In this document: positions 44,985 to 54,208 of the stretch, one piece after another
Layout of the letters: each line of letters opens with the position of its first letter
Numbering within the stretch: the stretch's first letter is position 1
Notes under the pieces: generated by a model
Told to the model about the DNA's origin: nothing
What the model saw: only the letters and a program-made list of their open reading frames with translations
Database searches by the model: none
Position numbers and translations under genes: made by a program
NCBI GenBank assembly: GCA_008015835.1
Contig: SSGH01000007.1
Span: 310,001-374,000, forward strand
DNA length: 64,000 bases
Reading direction: 5' to 3'
From: Lysobacter sp.
GTDB lineage: Bacteria; Pseudomonadota; Gammaproteobacteria; Xanthomonadales; Xanthomonadaceae

Positions 44985-45802
44985 GCCGTCGAAACATTCG
45001 CGCTTCGAGCGTCCTCGCTGCGAAGAGCCACAATCCGAACCTGCACGACCCAAGCCTGCACGCGCCAGGCCTGCATGAGCTAGGCGCGCGCGATCGAAAG
45101 GCCGTTCGCCGCAGTGCGCGAATCGTCGCCGCCGCGACGCTGTTCGGCGCCTGCGCGCTGTTCGGCGCGCAACTCGCCGCCCAGGACAAGGGCGACAAGA
45201 AACTCTATTGCTGGAACGAGAACGGCAGCAAAGTCTGCAGCGACGCCCTGCCGCCCAGCGCGGTGGACCGCCAACGGGTCGAGATCAATCAAACCAGCGG
45301 CACCGCGGTGCGCGCGGTGTCGCGCGCGCTCACCGACGCCGAACGCGAACAGGCCGCCTTGGCCGCGAAGACTGCCGAAAGCGAAAACGACCGGCTGCGC
45401 CGCGAACTGGCGATGGTGCACACCTTCGCGACCGAAGCCGATCTGGAGCGCTCCTTCCGCAATCGTTTCGAACTGCTGGACGAGTCGTTGAAGGGCTCGG
45501 CGCTCTCGGCGAAGAATCTGCGCGACAGCTTGTTGCGGCTGTTGGAAGAGGCCAATAACGACGAGTTGGAGAACAAGCTCGTCGGCAAGCGCACGGTCGA
45601 AAAAATCCGGATGCAGAAGCAAGAGCTGCGCGAATTGCTGGCCCTGGAACAGCGGCAAAGCAAGGAGCGGGCCGAACTGGACGTGCAGTTCAAAGCGGCG
45701 CTGGAACGCTATCGCGAGCTGAAGAAAGCGATGGCCGAAGCCGCGGCGCAGGGCACCACGCTGTTGCCGACCGCGCCCACGCCGTCGCCGAGCGGCGGTT
45801 GA
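44981..45802 (+). CDS. DUF4124-like exported coiled-coil protein
   Basis: A 273-residue exported protein with an unusually long polar N-terminal region (about 45 residues) before the hydrophobic signal segment (RIVAAATLFGACALFGAQLA). It is followed by a DUF4124-like motif (KKLYCWNENGSKVCSDALPP) and a long Ala/Glu/Lys/Arg-rich helical stretch to the end. The N-terminal part contains three 15-bp tandem repeats (45038-45082), giving the short repeat LHxP. It is translationally coupled to pyrE. Function unknown; similar proteins occur in envelope contexts. Confidence 0.75.
   Translation: MSRRNIRASSVLAAKSHNPNLHDPSLHAPGLHELGARDRKAVRRSARIVAAATLFGACALFGAQLAAQDKGDKKLYCWNENGSKVCSDALPPSAVDRQRVEINQTSGTAVRAVSRALTDAEREQAALAAKTAESENDRLRRELAMVHTFATEADLERSFRNRFELLDESLKGSALSAKNLRDSLLRLLEEANNDELENKLVGKRTVEKIRMQKQELRELLALEQRQSKERAELDVQFKAALERYRELKKAMAEAAAQGTTLLPTAPTPSPSGG
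45038..45082 (+). repeat. three 15-bp tandem repeats in the coding region
   Basis: Units at 45038-45052, 45053-45067 and 45068-45082 share the core CCTGCA at the same register. They encode NLHDP, SLHAP and GLHEL inside the N-terminal part of the DUF4124-like protein. Confidence 0.75.
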
Positions 45803-45975
45803 TCGCCGAGGCCTCGACGGGCCACGCCTTCCTCGGCGAGCCACGCGTGACGCATCGGTATCTGATCGCTCCTCGATCGCTCGCCTGTCGCCTCTAGACC
45901 ATCGAGTCGCCGCACGGACCTTGCCGCGCGGCGTGATCCGCCGCGCGTTTCGGCGCGGCGCGACCGACCCCGCCC

Positions 45976-48303
45976 TCAGAACGGCAACAGCAAGTCGGGC
46001 TTCAACGCCAGCAATTGCGTGCGGAACGCGCCTTCGATGCGCGACAGCGCGGCTTGGTCGTCGGCGTCGAAACGCATCACCAACACCGGCGTGGTGTTCG
46101 AGGCGCGGATCAATCCCCAGCCGTCGGGCCAATCCACGCGCAGGCCATCGATCGTCGACAAGCGCCCGCCTTCGAAGTGCGCCATCTCGCGGAACCGCTC
46201 GACGAAGGCATGCGGGTCGCCGTTCGGGGCCGGGACTTTGATCTCCGGCGTCGACACGCCCTTGGGCAACGCGCGCAGAACTTCGTCGGGGGAGTCGTAG
46301 GCCGAGGCGAGAATTTCGAGCAGGCGCGCCGCGGCGTAGATGCCGTCGTCGAAGCCGTACCACCGTTCGGCGAAGAAGAAATGCCCGCTCATTTCGCCGG
46401 CCAATTCCGCGCCGGTTTCGCGCATCTTGGCCTTGATCAGCGAATGCCCGGTCTTCCACATCAGCGGGCTGCCGCCGTTGCGCAGAATATGCGACGGCAA
46501 GCGTCCGGTGCATTTGACGTCGTAGACGATCACCGCGCCGGGATTGCGCTCCAGCACGTCGGCCGCGAACAGCATCAGCAGACGATCCGCGTAGATGTTT
46601 TCGCCGTCGCGAGTGACCACGCCCAGGCGGTCGCCGTCGCCGTCGAAGGCGATGCCGAGGTCCGCGCCGCGGCGCTGGACCATCTTGATCAGGTCTTCGA
46701 GATTGTGCGGCTCGCTCGGGTCGGGATGATGGTTCGGGAAATTGCCGTCGATTTCGCAGTACAGCTCCTCGACCTCCGCGCCGATCGCTTCCAGCACCCG
46801 CGGCCCGATTTCGCCGGCCACGCCGTTGCCGGCGTCGACCACCACCTTCAGCCGCTGACCGAGCTGCACGTCGGTCGAAATGCGGTAGACGTAGTCGCCG
46901 CTGATGTCGCGGCTGGTGACGGTGCCGTAGCTGGCGGACGCGTACAGCCGGCGCTCGACGATGCGGTTGTAGAGGTCGACGATGGCGTCGCCGGACAGGG
47001 TTTCGCCGCCGATGACGATCTTGAAGCCGTTGTAGTCCGACGGATTGTGGCTGCCGGTCACCGACACGCAGGTGCCGGTGCGAAGGTGATACGCGCCGAA
47101 GTACACCACCGGCGTCGGCACCATGCCGATATCGATCACGTTGCGCCCGGCTTTGCGCAGGCCTTCGATCAGGCCGTCGACCATGGCTTGCCCCGACAAA
47201 CGCCCGTCGCGGCCGACGACGATGTCCTGCAGGCCTTTGTCGTGCATGACCGAGCCGATGGCGTGGCCGATCAGCGAGGCGACGTTCGGGTCGAGGCTCT
47301 GCCCCACCACGCCGCGGATGTCGTAGGCGCGGAAGATGCCGGCGTCGATCGAGACCGGCGGGGGCGGCGGCGGGGCCTTGATTTCTAGCGCCAGTTTCGG
47401 CGCCTCCGGCGGCGGTTCGAGCGCGGCCATCTCGCTGAGCGTCGGCGCCGTTTCGGCGTTCGGCGACGCACGGCGCAGTTGCAGCGTCAGCGGTGCGCGC
47501 GACAGGCGCCAGAGCACGTACACCACGCCCAGACACACGAACGCGAGCACCAGCGACGGCACCGCATCCAAACCGAACACGCCGTGCGGCGGCTTCGACG
47601 CGCCCATCAGCATGCGCAAATGTGATTGCGGCAGGGTGGTGCCGTACCGCTCCGCGTCCTCGAGGAAGGTTTTGTCGCCGCGTTCCCACAGCGGCACGTT
47701 ACCTTGACGCAACGCGAGATAGCTGTCTTTCACTTCCGCGACCGTCGACAAGCCGGAGGTCAGCTCGGTCAGCGCCACTTCGACGTAGGCCACGCCGACG
47801 AGGCGGTCGCCGACCCGCGCCGGGGCCGCGAGCGCCAGTTGCGGGCCCTGCGCGGTGCGCACCACGCGATGGGTCGTTTTGTTCTCGAACAGCGCCGCCT
47901 CGGCGACGGCCAAACGGCCGAAACCGCTTTTGGGCAACTGCGCATAGGCCTCGCTGAGGTCGGGGGGCAGGATCGTCGAGGTCTGCAACTGCGGCCACGC
48001 GGCGCCGAGCAATTTGGCCGCCAAGGCGGTATCGCCGGCCTCCAGCGCGGCCTGCACCGCCGGCTGCGCCAAACCGTCTTTCATGCGCTTGGATTGCTGG
48101 GTCAGCGCCTGCTGCACGAACTGGCCGGCCATATCGCGCGCGGCCTGCAGGTCGCTGCGGCGATTACTGTCGATGATCTGCGCGATGCTGGTCCAAATCA
48201 GCCACAGCGCGAGCAAACCGAGCACCACCGCCATCGGCAGAAACGCTTTCTGCGCGTATTTCATGACGGCGTCGCGGCCGATTTTCGGGTTGGTCTTGCT
48301 CAT
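45976..48303 (-). CDS. phosphomannomutase/phosphoglucomutase with membrane sensor-like N-terminus
   Basis: A 775-residue fusion. Residues 1-285 hold two membrane helices (about 18-38 and 248-266) around a periplasmic domain of some 200 residues that resembles a Cache/sensor domain. Residues about 320-775 are an AlgC-type alpha-D-phosphohexomutase: YDIRGVVGQSL, the phosphoserine loop TGSHNPSDYNG, the metal site FDGDGDRLGVV and GLIRASNTTPV. It interconverts glucose- and mannose-1/6-phosphates for lipopolysaccharide and exopolysaccharide sugars. The membrane-fused form is usual in Xanthomonadaceae. A proline-rich linker (PPPPPPVSIDAG) joins the two halves. Confidence 0.95.
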   Translation of the reverse strand: MSKTNPKIGRDAVMKYAQKAFLPMAVVLGLLALWLIWTSIAQIIDSNRRSDLQAARDMAGQFVQQALTQQSKRMKDGLAQPAVQAALEAGDTALAAKLLGAAWPQLQTSTILPPDLSEAYAQLPKSGFGRLAVAEAALFENKTTHRVVRTAQGPQLALAAPARVGDRLVGVAYVEVALTELTSGLSTVAEVKDSYLALRQGNVPLWERGDKTFLEDAERYGTTLPQSHLRMLMGASKPPHGVFGLDAVPSLVLAFVCLGVVYVLWRLSRAPLTLQLRRASPNAETAPTLSEMAALEPPPEAPKLALEIKAPPPPPPVSIDAGIFRAYDIRGVVGQSLDPNVASLIGHAIGSVMHDKGLQDIVVGRDGRLSGQAMVDGLIEGLRKAGRNVIDIGMVPTPVVYFGAYHLRTGTCVSVTGSHNPSDYNGFKIVIGGETLSGDAIVDLYNRIVERRLYASASYGTVTSRDISGDYVYRISTDVQLGQRLKVVVDAGNGVAGEIGPRVLEAIGAEVEELYCEIDGNFPNHHPDPSEPHNLEDLIKMVQRRGADLGIAFDGDGDRLGVVTRDGENIYADRLLMLFAADVLERNPGAVIVYDVKCTGRLPSHILRNGGSPLMWKTGHSLIKAKMRETGAELAGEMSGHFFFAERWYGFDDGIYAAARLLEILASAYDSPDEVLRALPKGVSTPEIKVPAPNGDPHAFVERFREMAHFEGGRLSTIDGLRVDWPDGWGLIRASNTTPVLVMRFDADDQAALSRIEGAFRTQLLALKPDLLLPF

Positions 48304-48420
48304 GCGATTTGATCGTTCCCCCGGCGAGTGGTCGAAAAACGGCCCATCGACCGTCTGTTGCGGCGCGCGCCGCGCGGGCGCGCTCGCGAGCGGCGTCGCC
48401 GCCGCCCGCTCGGCGCCCGA

Positions 48421-48885
48421 TCAGCGGACGCCGGTGTGACCGAAGCCGCCCGCTCCGCGGGCGCTGTCGGCGAAAGTATCCACCACGCGCAGCGTGGCGC
48501 GCACGATCGGCAGCACCACCAGTTGCGCGATGCGGTCGCCGGGTTCGATCACGAACGCCGACGCGCCGCGGTTCCACACGCTGATCATCAGCGGCCCCTG
48601 GTAGTCGGCGTCGATCAGCCCGGTGCCGTTGCCGAGCACGATACCGTGCTTATGGCCCAAACCGGACCGCGGCAGGATCACCGCGCACAGGCCGGGGTCG
48701 CCCAGGTGGATCGCCAGCCCCGACGGCACCAGATGCGCCTCGCCCGGCGCCAGCGTCAGCGGCGCATCGAGCGCCGCGCGCAGGTCCAGGCCCGCGGAGG
48801 CATCCGTGGCGTAGGCCGGCAGCGGCCAGTCCGCGCCGAAACGCGGGTCGAGAATCTTCACGTCGAGCGCGAATTCGGCGGACAT
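48421..48885 (-). CDS. dut: dUTP diphosphatase
   Basis: A 154-residue trimeric dUTPase that removes dUTP and supplies dUMP. All five family motifs are visible: [46 protein letters not shown] and the C-terminal [12 protein letters not shown]. It lies downstream of coaBC in the same direction, as in E. coli. Confidence 0.98.
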   Translation of the reverse strand: MSAEFALDVKILDPRFGADWPLPAYATDASAGLDLRAALDAPLTLAPGEAHLVPSGLAIHLGDPGLCAVILPRSGLGHKHGIVLGNGTGLIDADYQGPLMISVWNRGASAFVIEPGDRIAQLVVLPIVRATLRVVDTFADSARGAGGFGHTGVR

Positions 48886-48942
48886 CGCGTTATCGCCGCG
48901 CCATCGCGGAGCCGCGGGCGGAGAACGAGACCGCGGAAGGCG

Positions 48943-50178
48943 TCATGCCGACGCTCCCGCGAGCCGCTCGCGGATCAAGTCGAGCAACGCGTCGGCCAAC
49001 TCGGTCTTCGGCCCCGGCCCCAGCGCTTGCGCGCCATCGGCCGACAGCACGGTCAACGCGTTGTCTTCGCTCTCGAAGCCGCAGCCGGCCACGCCGACGC
49101 GGTTGGCGGCCACCAGGTCCAAGCCCTTGCGCACCAACTTGTCGCGGGCGTAGCGCTCGACCTCGTGGGTTTCGGCGGCGAAGCCCACCACCACGCGCGG
49201 CCGTTGGGCGTGCGCGGCGATCTCGGCCAGCACATCGGCGGTGCGCACCAACTCGACGGTGAGCGTCTCGCCGCCGCCGGGTTGTTGGGTTTTCTTGATC
49301 TTCTCGGTCGCCACCGTGCGCGGAGTGTAGTCGGCGACAGCCGCCGCGCCGATGTAAACATCGGCCGGCAGCGCGCCCAATGCCGCATCGCGCATCTGTG
49401 CGGCCGAGCGCACGTCGATCCGGCGCACGCCGGCGGGCGTCGCCAGCGCCACCGGGCCGGCGACCAGGGCCACGTCCGCGCCCCGGCGTGCGGCCGCCGC
49501 GGCGATGGCGAACCCCATCTTGCCGCTGCTGCGGTTGCCGATGAAACGGACAGGATCGAGGTCTTCGAACGTCGGCCCGGCGCTGATCAGCACTCGCAGG
49601 CCGGCGAAGTCTTGCGCAGGCGCGCTCGTGGCGGAGAGCGCGGCGAGGTCGGCGACCAAATCGTTCGGCTCGCGCAGGCGCCCCGGACCGACTTCGCCGC
49701 AGGCCTGCGCGCCGTCGTCCGGGCCGTACACGCGCACGCCGCGCGCCTTGAGCGTCGCCACGTTCGCCTGCGTCGCGGGGTGCAACCACATGCGGTTGTT
49801 CATCGCCGGCGCCACCGCGATCGGCGCGGTGGTGGCGAGGCATAAGGTCCCGACCAGGTCGTCGGCGAAACCGTGCGCCAAGCGGGCCAGGATGTCGGCG
49901 GTGGCCGGCGCGACCAATACCCGGTCGGCCCAGCGCGCCAGTTCGATATGCCCCATCGCCGCTTCGGCGGCCGCATCCCACAGCGAATCGCGCACCGGTC
50001 GGCCGGACACCGCCTGCAGGCTGGTCGCGCCGACGAAACGCTTGGCGTTCTCGGTCATCGCCACCTGCACCTCGGCCCCCGCCTCGCGCAGGCGGCGCAC
50101 CAACTCGATGGTCTTGTACGCGGCGATGCCCCCGCACACACACAGCAGGATGCGTTGGCCGGCCAGCGACTGCGTCAT
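48943..50178 (-). CDS. coaBC: bifunctional CoaBC (PPC synthetase/decarboxylase)
   Basis: A 411-residue coenzyme A biosynthesis enzyme. The N-terminal half is the flavin-dependent 4'-phosphopantothenoylcysteine decarboxylase (LLCVCGGIAAYKTIELVRRL, the APAMNNRMW motif). The C-terminal half is phosphopantothenate-cysteine ligase (SAGPTFEDLDPVRFIGNRSS, DLVAANRVG). Length matches CoaBC. It is divergent from radC and followed by dut after 57 bp, the usual order. Confidence 0.97.
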   Translation of the reverse strand: MTQSLAGQRILLCVCGGIAAYKTIELVRRLREAGAEVQVAMTENAKRFVGATSLQAVSGRPVRDSLWDAAAEAAMGHIELARWADRVLVAPATADILARLAHGFADDLVGTLCLATTAPIAVAPAMNNRMWLHPATQANVATLKARGVRVYGPDDGAQACGEVGPGRLREPNDLVADLAALSATSAPAQDFAGLRVLISAGPTFEDLDPVRFIGNRSSGKMGFAIAAAAARRGADVALVAGPVALATPAGVRRIDVRSAAQMRDAALGALPADVYIGAAAVADYTPRTVATEKIKKTQQPGGGETLTVELVRTADVLAEIAAHAQRPRVVVGFAAETHEVERYARDKLVRKGLDLVAANRVGVAGCGFESEDNALTVLSADGAQALGPGPKTELADALLDLIRERLAGASA

Positions 50179-50328
50179 GGGTCAGAAATGTCCGACAGCG
50201 AAATCAGGCGACAGCTTACCCGATGGCGGGCGGTCGCCCGACGGCGCCCACCGTCGCCGCGCGATGGAATGGCCTCGATGCGGGCGCCGGTGCGGGTCCG
50301 CCCACCCCTCCGCTACCGACTCGCCCAT

Positions 50329-51003
50329 ATGCACATCCGAGATTGGCCCGAAAGCGAACGTCCCCGCGAAAAACTGCTGCGCCGCGGGCCGAACACCTTG
50401 TCCGACGCCGAATTGCTGGCGCTGTTTCTCGGCTCCGGCCTGCGCGGCAGCGACGCCGTGGCCGGCGCGCGCCGGCTGCTGACCGATCACGGGCCGCTGC
50501 GCAAACTGCTCGAACGCGACCCCGCCGAACTGATGCGCCTGCCCGGCATCGGCCCCGCACGCGCCTGCGGCTTGGCCGCCGCGCTCGAACTGGGCGCGCG
50601 CTACATGGCCGCAGGCTTGGAGCGCGGCGATGCGCTCACCGATCCCTTCGCGGCCGGGCGCTACTTCGCCCAGCGCCTGCGCGGCCTGCCGCACGAGGTG
50701 TTCGCCGCGCTGTTCCTCGATACCCGCCATCGCGCCATCGCCTTCGAAGAACTGTTCCGCGGCACCGTCGACGGCGCCGAAGTGCATCCGCGCGAGGTCG
50801 TCCGCCGCGCCCTCGCCCACAACGCCAGCGCGATCGTCGTCGGCCACAACCACCCCAGCGGCAACGCCGAACCCAGCATCGCCGACCGCGCCATCACCGC
50901 CCGCCTGAAACAGGCGCTATCGCTGGTGGAAATCCGCCTGCTCGACCACTTCATCGTCGGCGACGGCGCACCGGTTTCGCTGTCGGCGCGCGGGTGGGTG
51001 TGA
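50329..51003 (+). CDS. radC: RadC family (JAB/MPN domain) protein
   Basis: A 224-residue protein with an N-terminal helix-hairpin-helix (RLPGIGPARACGLAAALEL) and a C-terminal JAMM metalloprotease-like domain (ALFLDTRHRAI, VVGHNHPSGNAEPSIAD). Historically named for DNA repair; its actual function is unsettled. The first HIRDWPESERPREKLLRRGP is the conserved N-terminus. Divergent from coaBC, a conserved neighbourhood. Confidence 0.95.
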   Translation: MHIRDWPESERPREKLLRRGPNTLSDAELLALFLGSGLRGSDAVAGARRLLTDHGPLRKLLERDPAELMRLPGIGPARACGLAAALELGARYMAAGLERGDALTDPFAAGRYFAQRLRGLPHEVFAALFLDTRHRAIAFEELFRGTVDGAEVHPREVVRRALAHNASAIVVGHNHPSGNAEPSIADRAITARLKQALSLVEIRLLDHFIVGDGAPVSLSARGWV

Positions 51004-51067
51004 GGCGAGATCTCCGCTCCCGCATCCGAATGCGCAGGCGAGCGCGTGGCGCGCAGGCCTATGTTCG

Positions 51068-51106
51068 CTGTCATCCCGAATCCGCCGCAGGCGGGTGAGG
51101 GACCTG
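51068..51106. repeat. CTGTCATCCCGA...GAGGGACCTG repeat, left of GIY-YIG gene
   Basis: The unit begins CTGTCATCCCGA and ends GAGGGACCTG, with a palindromic centre (CCGCCGCAGGCGGG). It is the inverted counterpart of the unit at 51505-51535; together they bracket the GIY-YIG gene. A third copy is at 1751-1779. Confidence 0.8.
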
Positions 51107-51126
51107 TTTTTCGCGAGACACCCGCC

Positions 51127-51438
51127 ATGGCCGCGCCCGCGCTGTATTTCGTCTACATCGCATCGAGCAAATCGCGCGCGATCTACGTCGGCATCACATC
51201 CGATCTCGTGGGCCGGATGCACCAACACCGGAGCCGCAGCATTCCCGGGCACACCTCGAAATATCGAATCGACCGTCTCGTTTACTTCGAAACGACGGAG
51301 GACGTGAGGTCTGCGATTCAGCGAGAAAAACAAATCAAAGGCTGGCGCCGGGAGAAGAAGGTTCGCCTGATCGAATCTCAAAACCCCACCTGGGAGGACT
51401 TGGCGGCCGAGTGGTTCGTGTCTACGAACCATCGCTGA
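51127..51438 (+). CDS. small GIY-YIG nuclease-domain protein
   Basis: A 103-residue protein that is one GIY-YIG domain: YFVYIASSKSRAIYVGITSD (the two tyrosine/glycine strands), Arg in LVGRMHQHRS, and the metal-binding Glu in the helix AIQREKQIKGWRREKK. All catalytic positions look intact. Such short free-standing GIY-YIG proteins (URI/YhbQ type) are widespread and mostly uncharacterised. The gene sits between inverted copies of a dispersed repeat and encodes no other domain. An upstream in-frame ATG at 51046 would make translation run through the repeat, so 51127 is preferred. Confidence 0.9.
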   Translation: MAAPALYFVYIASSKSRAIYVGITSDLVGRMHQHRSRSIPGHTSKYRIDRLVYFETTEDVRSAIQREKQIKGWRREKKVRLIESQNPTWEDLAAEWFVSTNHR

Positions 51439-51504
51439 GGCGGTGACTTTCTGTCGCCTTTCTTGAGGCCGATTCGACGCTTGTGTCTTCCCGAATCGTC
51501 AAAG

Positions 51505-51535
51505 CAGGTCCCTCGCCTTCGGCTCGGGATGACAG
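51505..51535. repeat. CAGGTCCCTCG...GATGACAG repeat, right of GIY-YIG gene
   Basis: The unit starts CAGGTCCCTCG and ends CGGGATGACAG around a GCCTTCGGC centre. Its reverse complement shares both ends with the copy at 51068-51106. Confidence 0.8.
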
Positions 51536-51635
51536 CGGGGTGGATGCCGTGAACGTATTCGAGATTGCCGCTAGCCCCGAACATGGACGGGTTATTTTTC
51601 GCCCCTCTCGCCGAATTCTGCCCAGGCGCCTCGGC

Positions 51636-51641
51636 TACAAT
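51636..51641 (+). promoter_or_regulatory. candidate -10 box of argS
   Basis: TACAAT lies 31 bp upstream of the argS start codon. A matching -35 is not obvious. The same hexamer precedes the SDR gene and speE, suggesting a vegetative sigma factor site. Confidence 0.4.
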
Positions 51642-51671
51642 GCCCGTCCATCGCACCGCCCGAAAATCTCC

Positions 51672-53393
51672 GTGAAATCCCAGCTCCGCGCGCTCATCGA
51701 ACAGAGCATCGACACCCTGCGCCGCAACGGCGGTTTGCCGGCCGATCTGGCCACCCCCGACTTCGTGGTCGAGCGCCCGAGAGACCGCAGCCACGGCGAT
51801 TTCGCCAGCAACGTCGCGATGTTGCTGGCGCGCCCCGCGAAATCCAACCCGCGCGCCGTCGCGCAGGCGCTGATCGACGCGCTGCCGACGAACGGGGACA
51901 TCGCGGCCATCGAGATCGCCGGCCCGGGGTTCTTGAACGTGCGTCTGACCGCCGGCGCATGGCAGCGTCAACTGCGGCGCGTCCACGCCGAGGGCGCGGC
52001 GTACGGCCGCAACGCCTCCGGCGCCGGACGCACGGCCGGCGTGGAATACGTCTCCGCCAACCCCACCGGCCCGCTGCACGTCGGCCACGGCCGCGCCGCC
52101 GCGATCGGCGATTGCATCGCCCGCGTACTCGACGCCAACGGTTGGAACGTGAAGCGCGAGTTCTACTACAACGATGCCGGCGTGCAGATCGAAAATCTCG
52201 CGCGCTCCACACAGGCGCGCGCGAAAGGCCTGAAACCCGGCGACGCGGGCTGGTCCGACGAGTGGTACCGCGGCGACTACATCGCCGATGTCGCGCAGGC
52301 CTATCTCGACGGCGCCTCGGTCGACGTGGACGGCGCGGTCGTGGTCGGCGCGCGCGATGTCGACGATTACGACGCGATCCGCCGCTTCGCGGTGGCGTAT
52401 CTGCGCCGCGAACAGAATCTCGATTTAGAGGCGTTCCGCGTGTCGTTCGACGTCTATTACCTCGAATCCTCGCTCTACGCCGACGGTAAAGTCGAGGAGG
52501 CGGTGCGCGAGTTGATCGCCCACGGTCACACCTACGAACACGAAGGCGCGCTGTGGCTGAAGTCGACCGACTTCGGCGACGACAAAGACCGCGTGATGCG
52601 CAAGTCCGACGGCACCTACACCTATTTCGTGCCGGATGTGGCGTACCACCTCACGAAATGGCAGCGCGGCTACGAACGCGCGATCACCGAACTCGGCGCG
52701 GACCACCATGGCTCGCTAGCGCGCGTGAAGGCCGGTCTGCAGGCGTTGGACTGCGGTATTCCGCAACACTGGCCCGAGTACGTGCTGCATCAGATGGTCA
52801 CCGTGATGCGCGGCGGCGAGGAAGTGAAAATCTCCAAGCGCGCCGGCAGCTATGTAACGCTGCGCGATCTGATCGACGAAACCGGCCCTGATGCCGTGCG
52901 CTGGTTCCTGATCGCGCGCAAGCCCGATTCGCAGCTCGTGTTCGATATCGACTTGGCGCGTTCGCAGTCGCTCGACAACCCGGTGTACTACGTGCAGTTG
53001 TCGCATGCGCGCACCTTCGGCGTCGTGCGCAAGATGGCCGAGCGCGGCCTGTCGTTCGATCTCGACGCCGGTCTGTCGCAGCCGATCGACATCGCCGACG
53101 CCATCGTGCGCGACGTGTTGATCGACCTCTCGCGCTGGCCGGAGATCGTCGAACAAGCCGGCGTCGATCTCGAACCGCACCTGATCGCGACTTACTTGGT
53201 CGAACTCGCCCAAGCCTTCCAGCGCTACTACAACGCGAACATTTTCCTGGTCGACGATGCCGACACGCGTAACGCCCGCCTCGCGCTGGGCTTCGCGGTG
53301 CAGCGCGTGCTCGCCAACGGCCTCGCCCTGCTCGGCGTGTCCGCGCCGGAGGAAATGTACTTCGCCGACGCCGAGAACGAGGACGCCGCCTAA
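51672..53393 (+). CDS. argS: arginyl-tRNA synthetase
   Basis: A 573-residue class I synthetase. The HIGH-like motif is in [18 protein letters not shown], the KMSKS-equivalent in [13 protein letters not shown], and the C-terminal DALR anticodon-binding domain ends the protein. The N-terminal additional domain begins [15 protein letters not shown], which supports GTG at 51672 as the start. The stop codon TAA shares its last base with the ATG of the SPOR-domain gene, so the two are cotranslated. Confidence 0.97.
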   Translation: MKSQLRALIEQSIDTLRRNGGLPADLATPDFVVERPRDRSHGDFASNVAMLLARPAKSNPRAVAQALIDALPTNGDIAAIEIAGPGFLNVRLTAGAWQRQLRRVHAEGAAYGRNASGAGRTAGVEYVSANPTGPLHVGHGRAAAIGDCIARVLDANGWNVKREFYYNDAGVQIENLARSTQARAKGLKPGDAGWSDEWYRGDYIADVAQAYLDGASVDVDGAVVVGARDVDDYDAIRRFAVAYLRREQNLDLEAFRVSFDVYYLESSLYADGKVEEAVRELIAHGHTYEHEGALWLKSTDFGDDKDRVMRKSDGTYTYFVPDVAYHLTKWQRGYERAITELGADHHGSLARVKAGLQALDCGIPQHWPEYVLHQMVTVMRGGEEVKISKRAGSYVTLRDLIDETGPDAVRWFLIARKPDSQLVFDIDLARSQSLDNPVYYVQLSHARTFGVVRKMAERGLSFDLDAGLSQPIDIADAIVRDVLIDLSRWPEIVEQAGVDLEPHLIATYLVELAQAFQRYYNANIFLVDDADTRNARLALGFAVQRVLANGLALLGVSAPEEMYFADAENEDAA

Positions 53394-54193
53394 TGGCCGC
53401 GAAACGCAATAAATCGCAGGCCAAGCGCAACGGCGGCGGCAACGGCGCGATGCCCGCCTGGGCGTGGTTGGTGCTGGGCTTGGCGCTGGGCATCGGCGTG
53501 TTTTTGATCGCGCCGAAATTCATCGGCGGCGAAGAAGGCTTCTTCCGCCCGAAACCCAACGCCGACGCGCAGCCGCCGGCGCTGGACGCCACCGATCGCG
53601 ACGAACCCATCGTCGCCGACGCCGATGCGGGCAACCCGCCGAAAGCGACGCCGACGCCGGGCGAAGAGCCGGACTACGCGTTCTACAACATGCTCTCCGG
53701 CGAAGAACAGCCGCTCAGCGACGCCGAATTGGCCGCGAATGCGCGCGCGGAAGAGGAGCGCGCCGCGAAAGCGCGCGAAGCGGCGGAAAAGGCCGCGGCC
53801 GACGCCGCGAAGAACGACGACGCCAAGAACGGCGCCACCGCCAACGTCGACGACGCGCCGAAACCCATCGATGCGCCGATCGATCCACCGCCCGCCGTCG
53901 ACGCGCGTCCCGACGCGCGCGATACCGCCGATCCGCGCCCGCAATCGGCCAATGCCGCCGATGCGCGCTATCTGCTGCAGGCCGGCGCCTTCGCCGCCTC
54001 CGGCGACGCCGAAGCGCTGAAAGCGAAGATCGCGTTCCTCGGCCTCAGCGCGCGCGTGGAATCGGCGCAGATCAAAGGCAACACCGTTTACCGCGTGCGC
54101 ATGGGGCCCTACGGCAGCGCGACCGAACTGGCCGACGCCAAACGCAAACTCGCCGGCGGCGGATTGCCGGCGATGGCGATCAAGGTGAAGTGA
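53393..54193 (+). CDS. SPOR-domain cell-division protein (FtsN-like)
   Basis: A 266-residue bitopic membrane protein: short basic cytoplasmic start, one membrane helix (AWAWLVLGLALGIGVFLIAP), a long Ala/Pro/Asp-rich periplasmic linker and a C-terminal SPOR domain (RYLLQAGAFAASGDAEALKA ... VYRVRMGPYGSATELADAKR). SPOR domains bind denuded septal peptidoglycan. Topology and position after argS agree with FtsN-like proteins of Xanthomonadales. It overlaps argS by one base. Confidence 0.9.
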   Translation: MAAKRNKSQAKRNGGGNGAMPAWAWLVLGLALGIGVFLIAPKFIGGEEGFFRPKPNADAQPPALDATDRDEPIVADADAGNPPKATPTPGEEPDYAFYNMLSGEEQPLSDAELAANARAEEERAAKAREAAEKAAADAAKNDDAKNGATANVDDAPKPIDAPIDPPPAVDARPDARDTADPRPQSANAADARYLLQAGAFAASGDAEALKAKIAFLGLSARVESAQIKGNTVYRVRMGPYGSATELADAKRKLAGGGLPAMAIKVK

Positions 54194-54208
54194 ACGAGAG
54201 CCCGCGCG

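Noticed and set aside
45080-47689. 869-codon minus-strand open frame
   Set aside because: Alternate frame over the phosphohexomutase and antisense to the DUF4124-like gene; Arg-rich shadow composition.
51127-51438. Homing endonuclease or UvrC fragment
   Set aside because: Only a single intact GIY-YIG domain of normal free-standing length; no intron, UvrC C-terminal domain or DNA-binding module.
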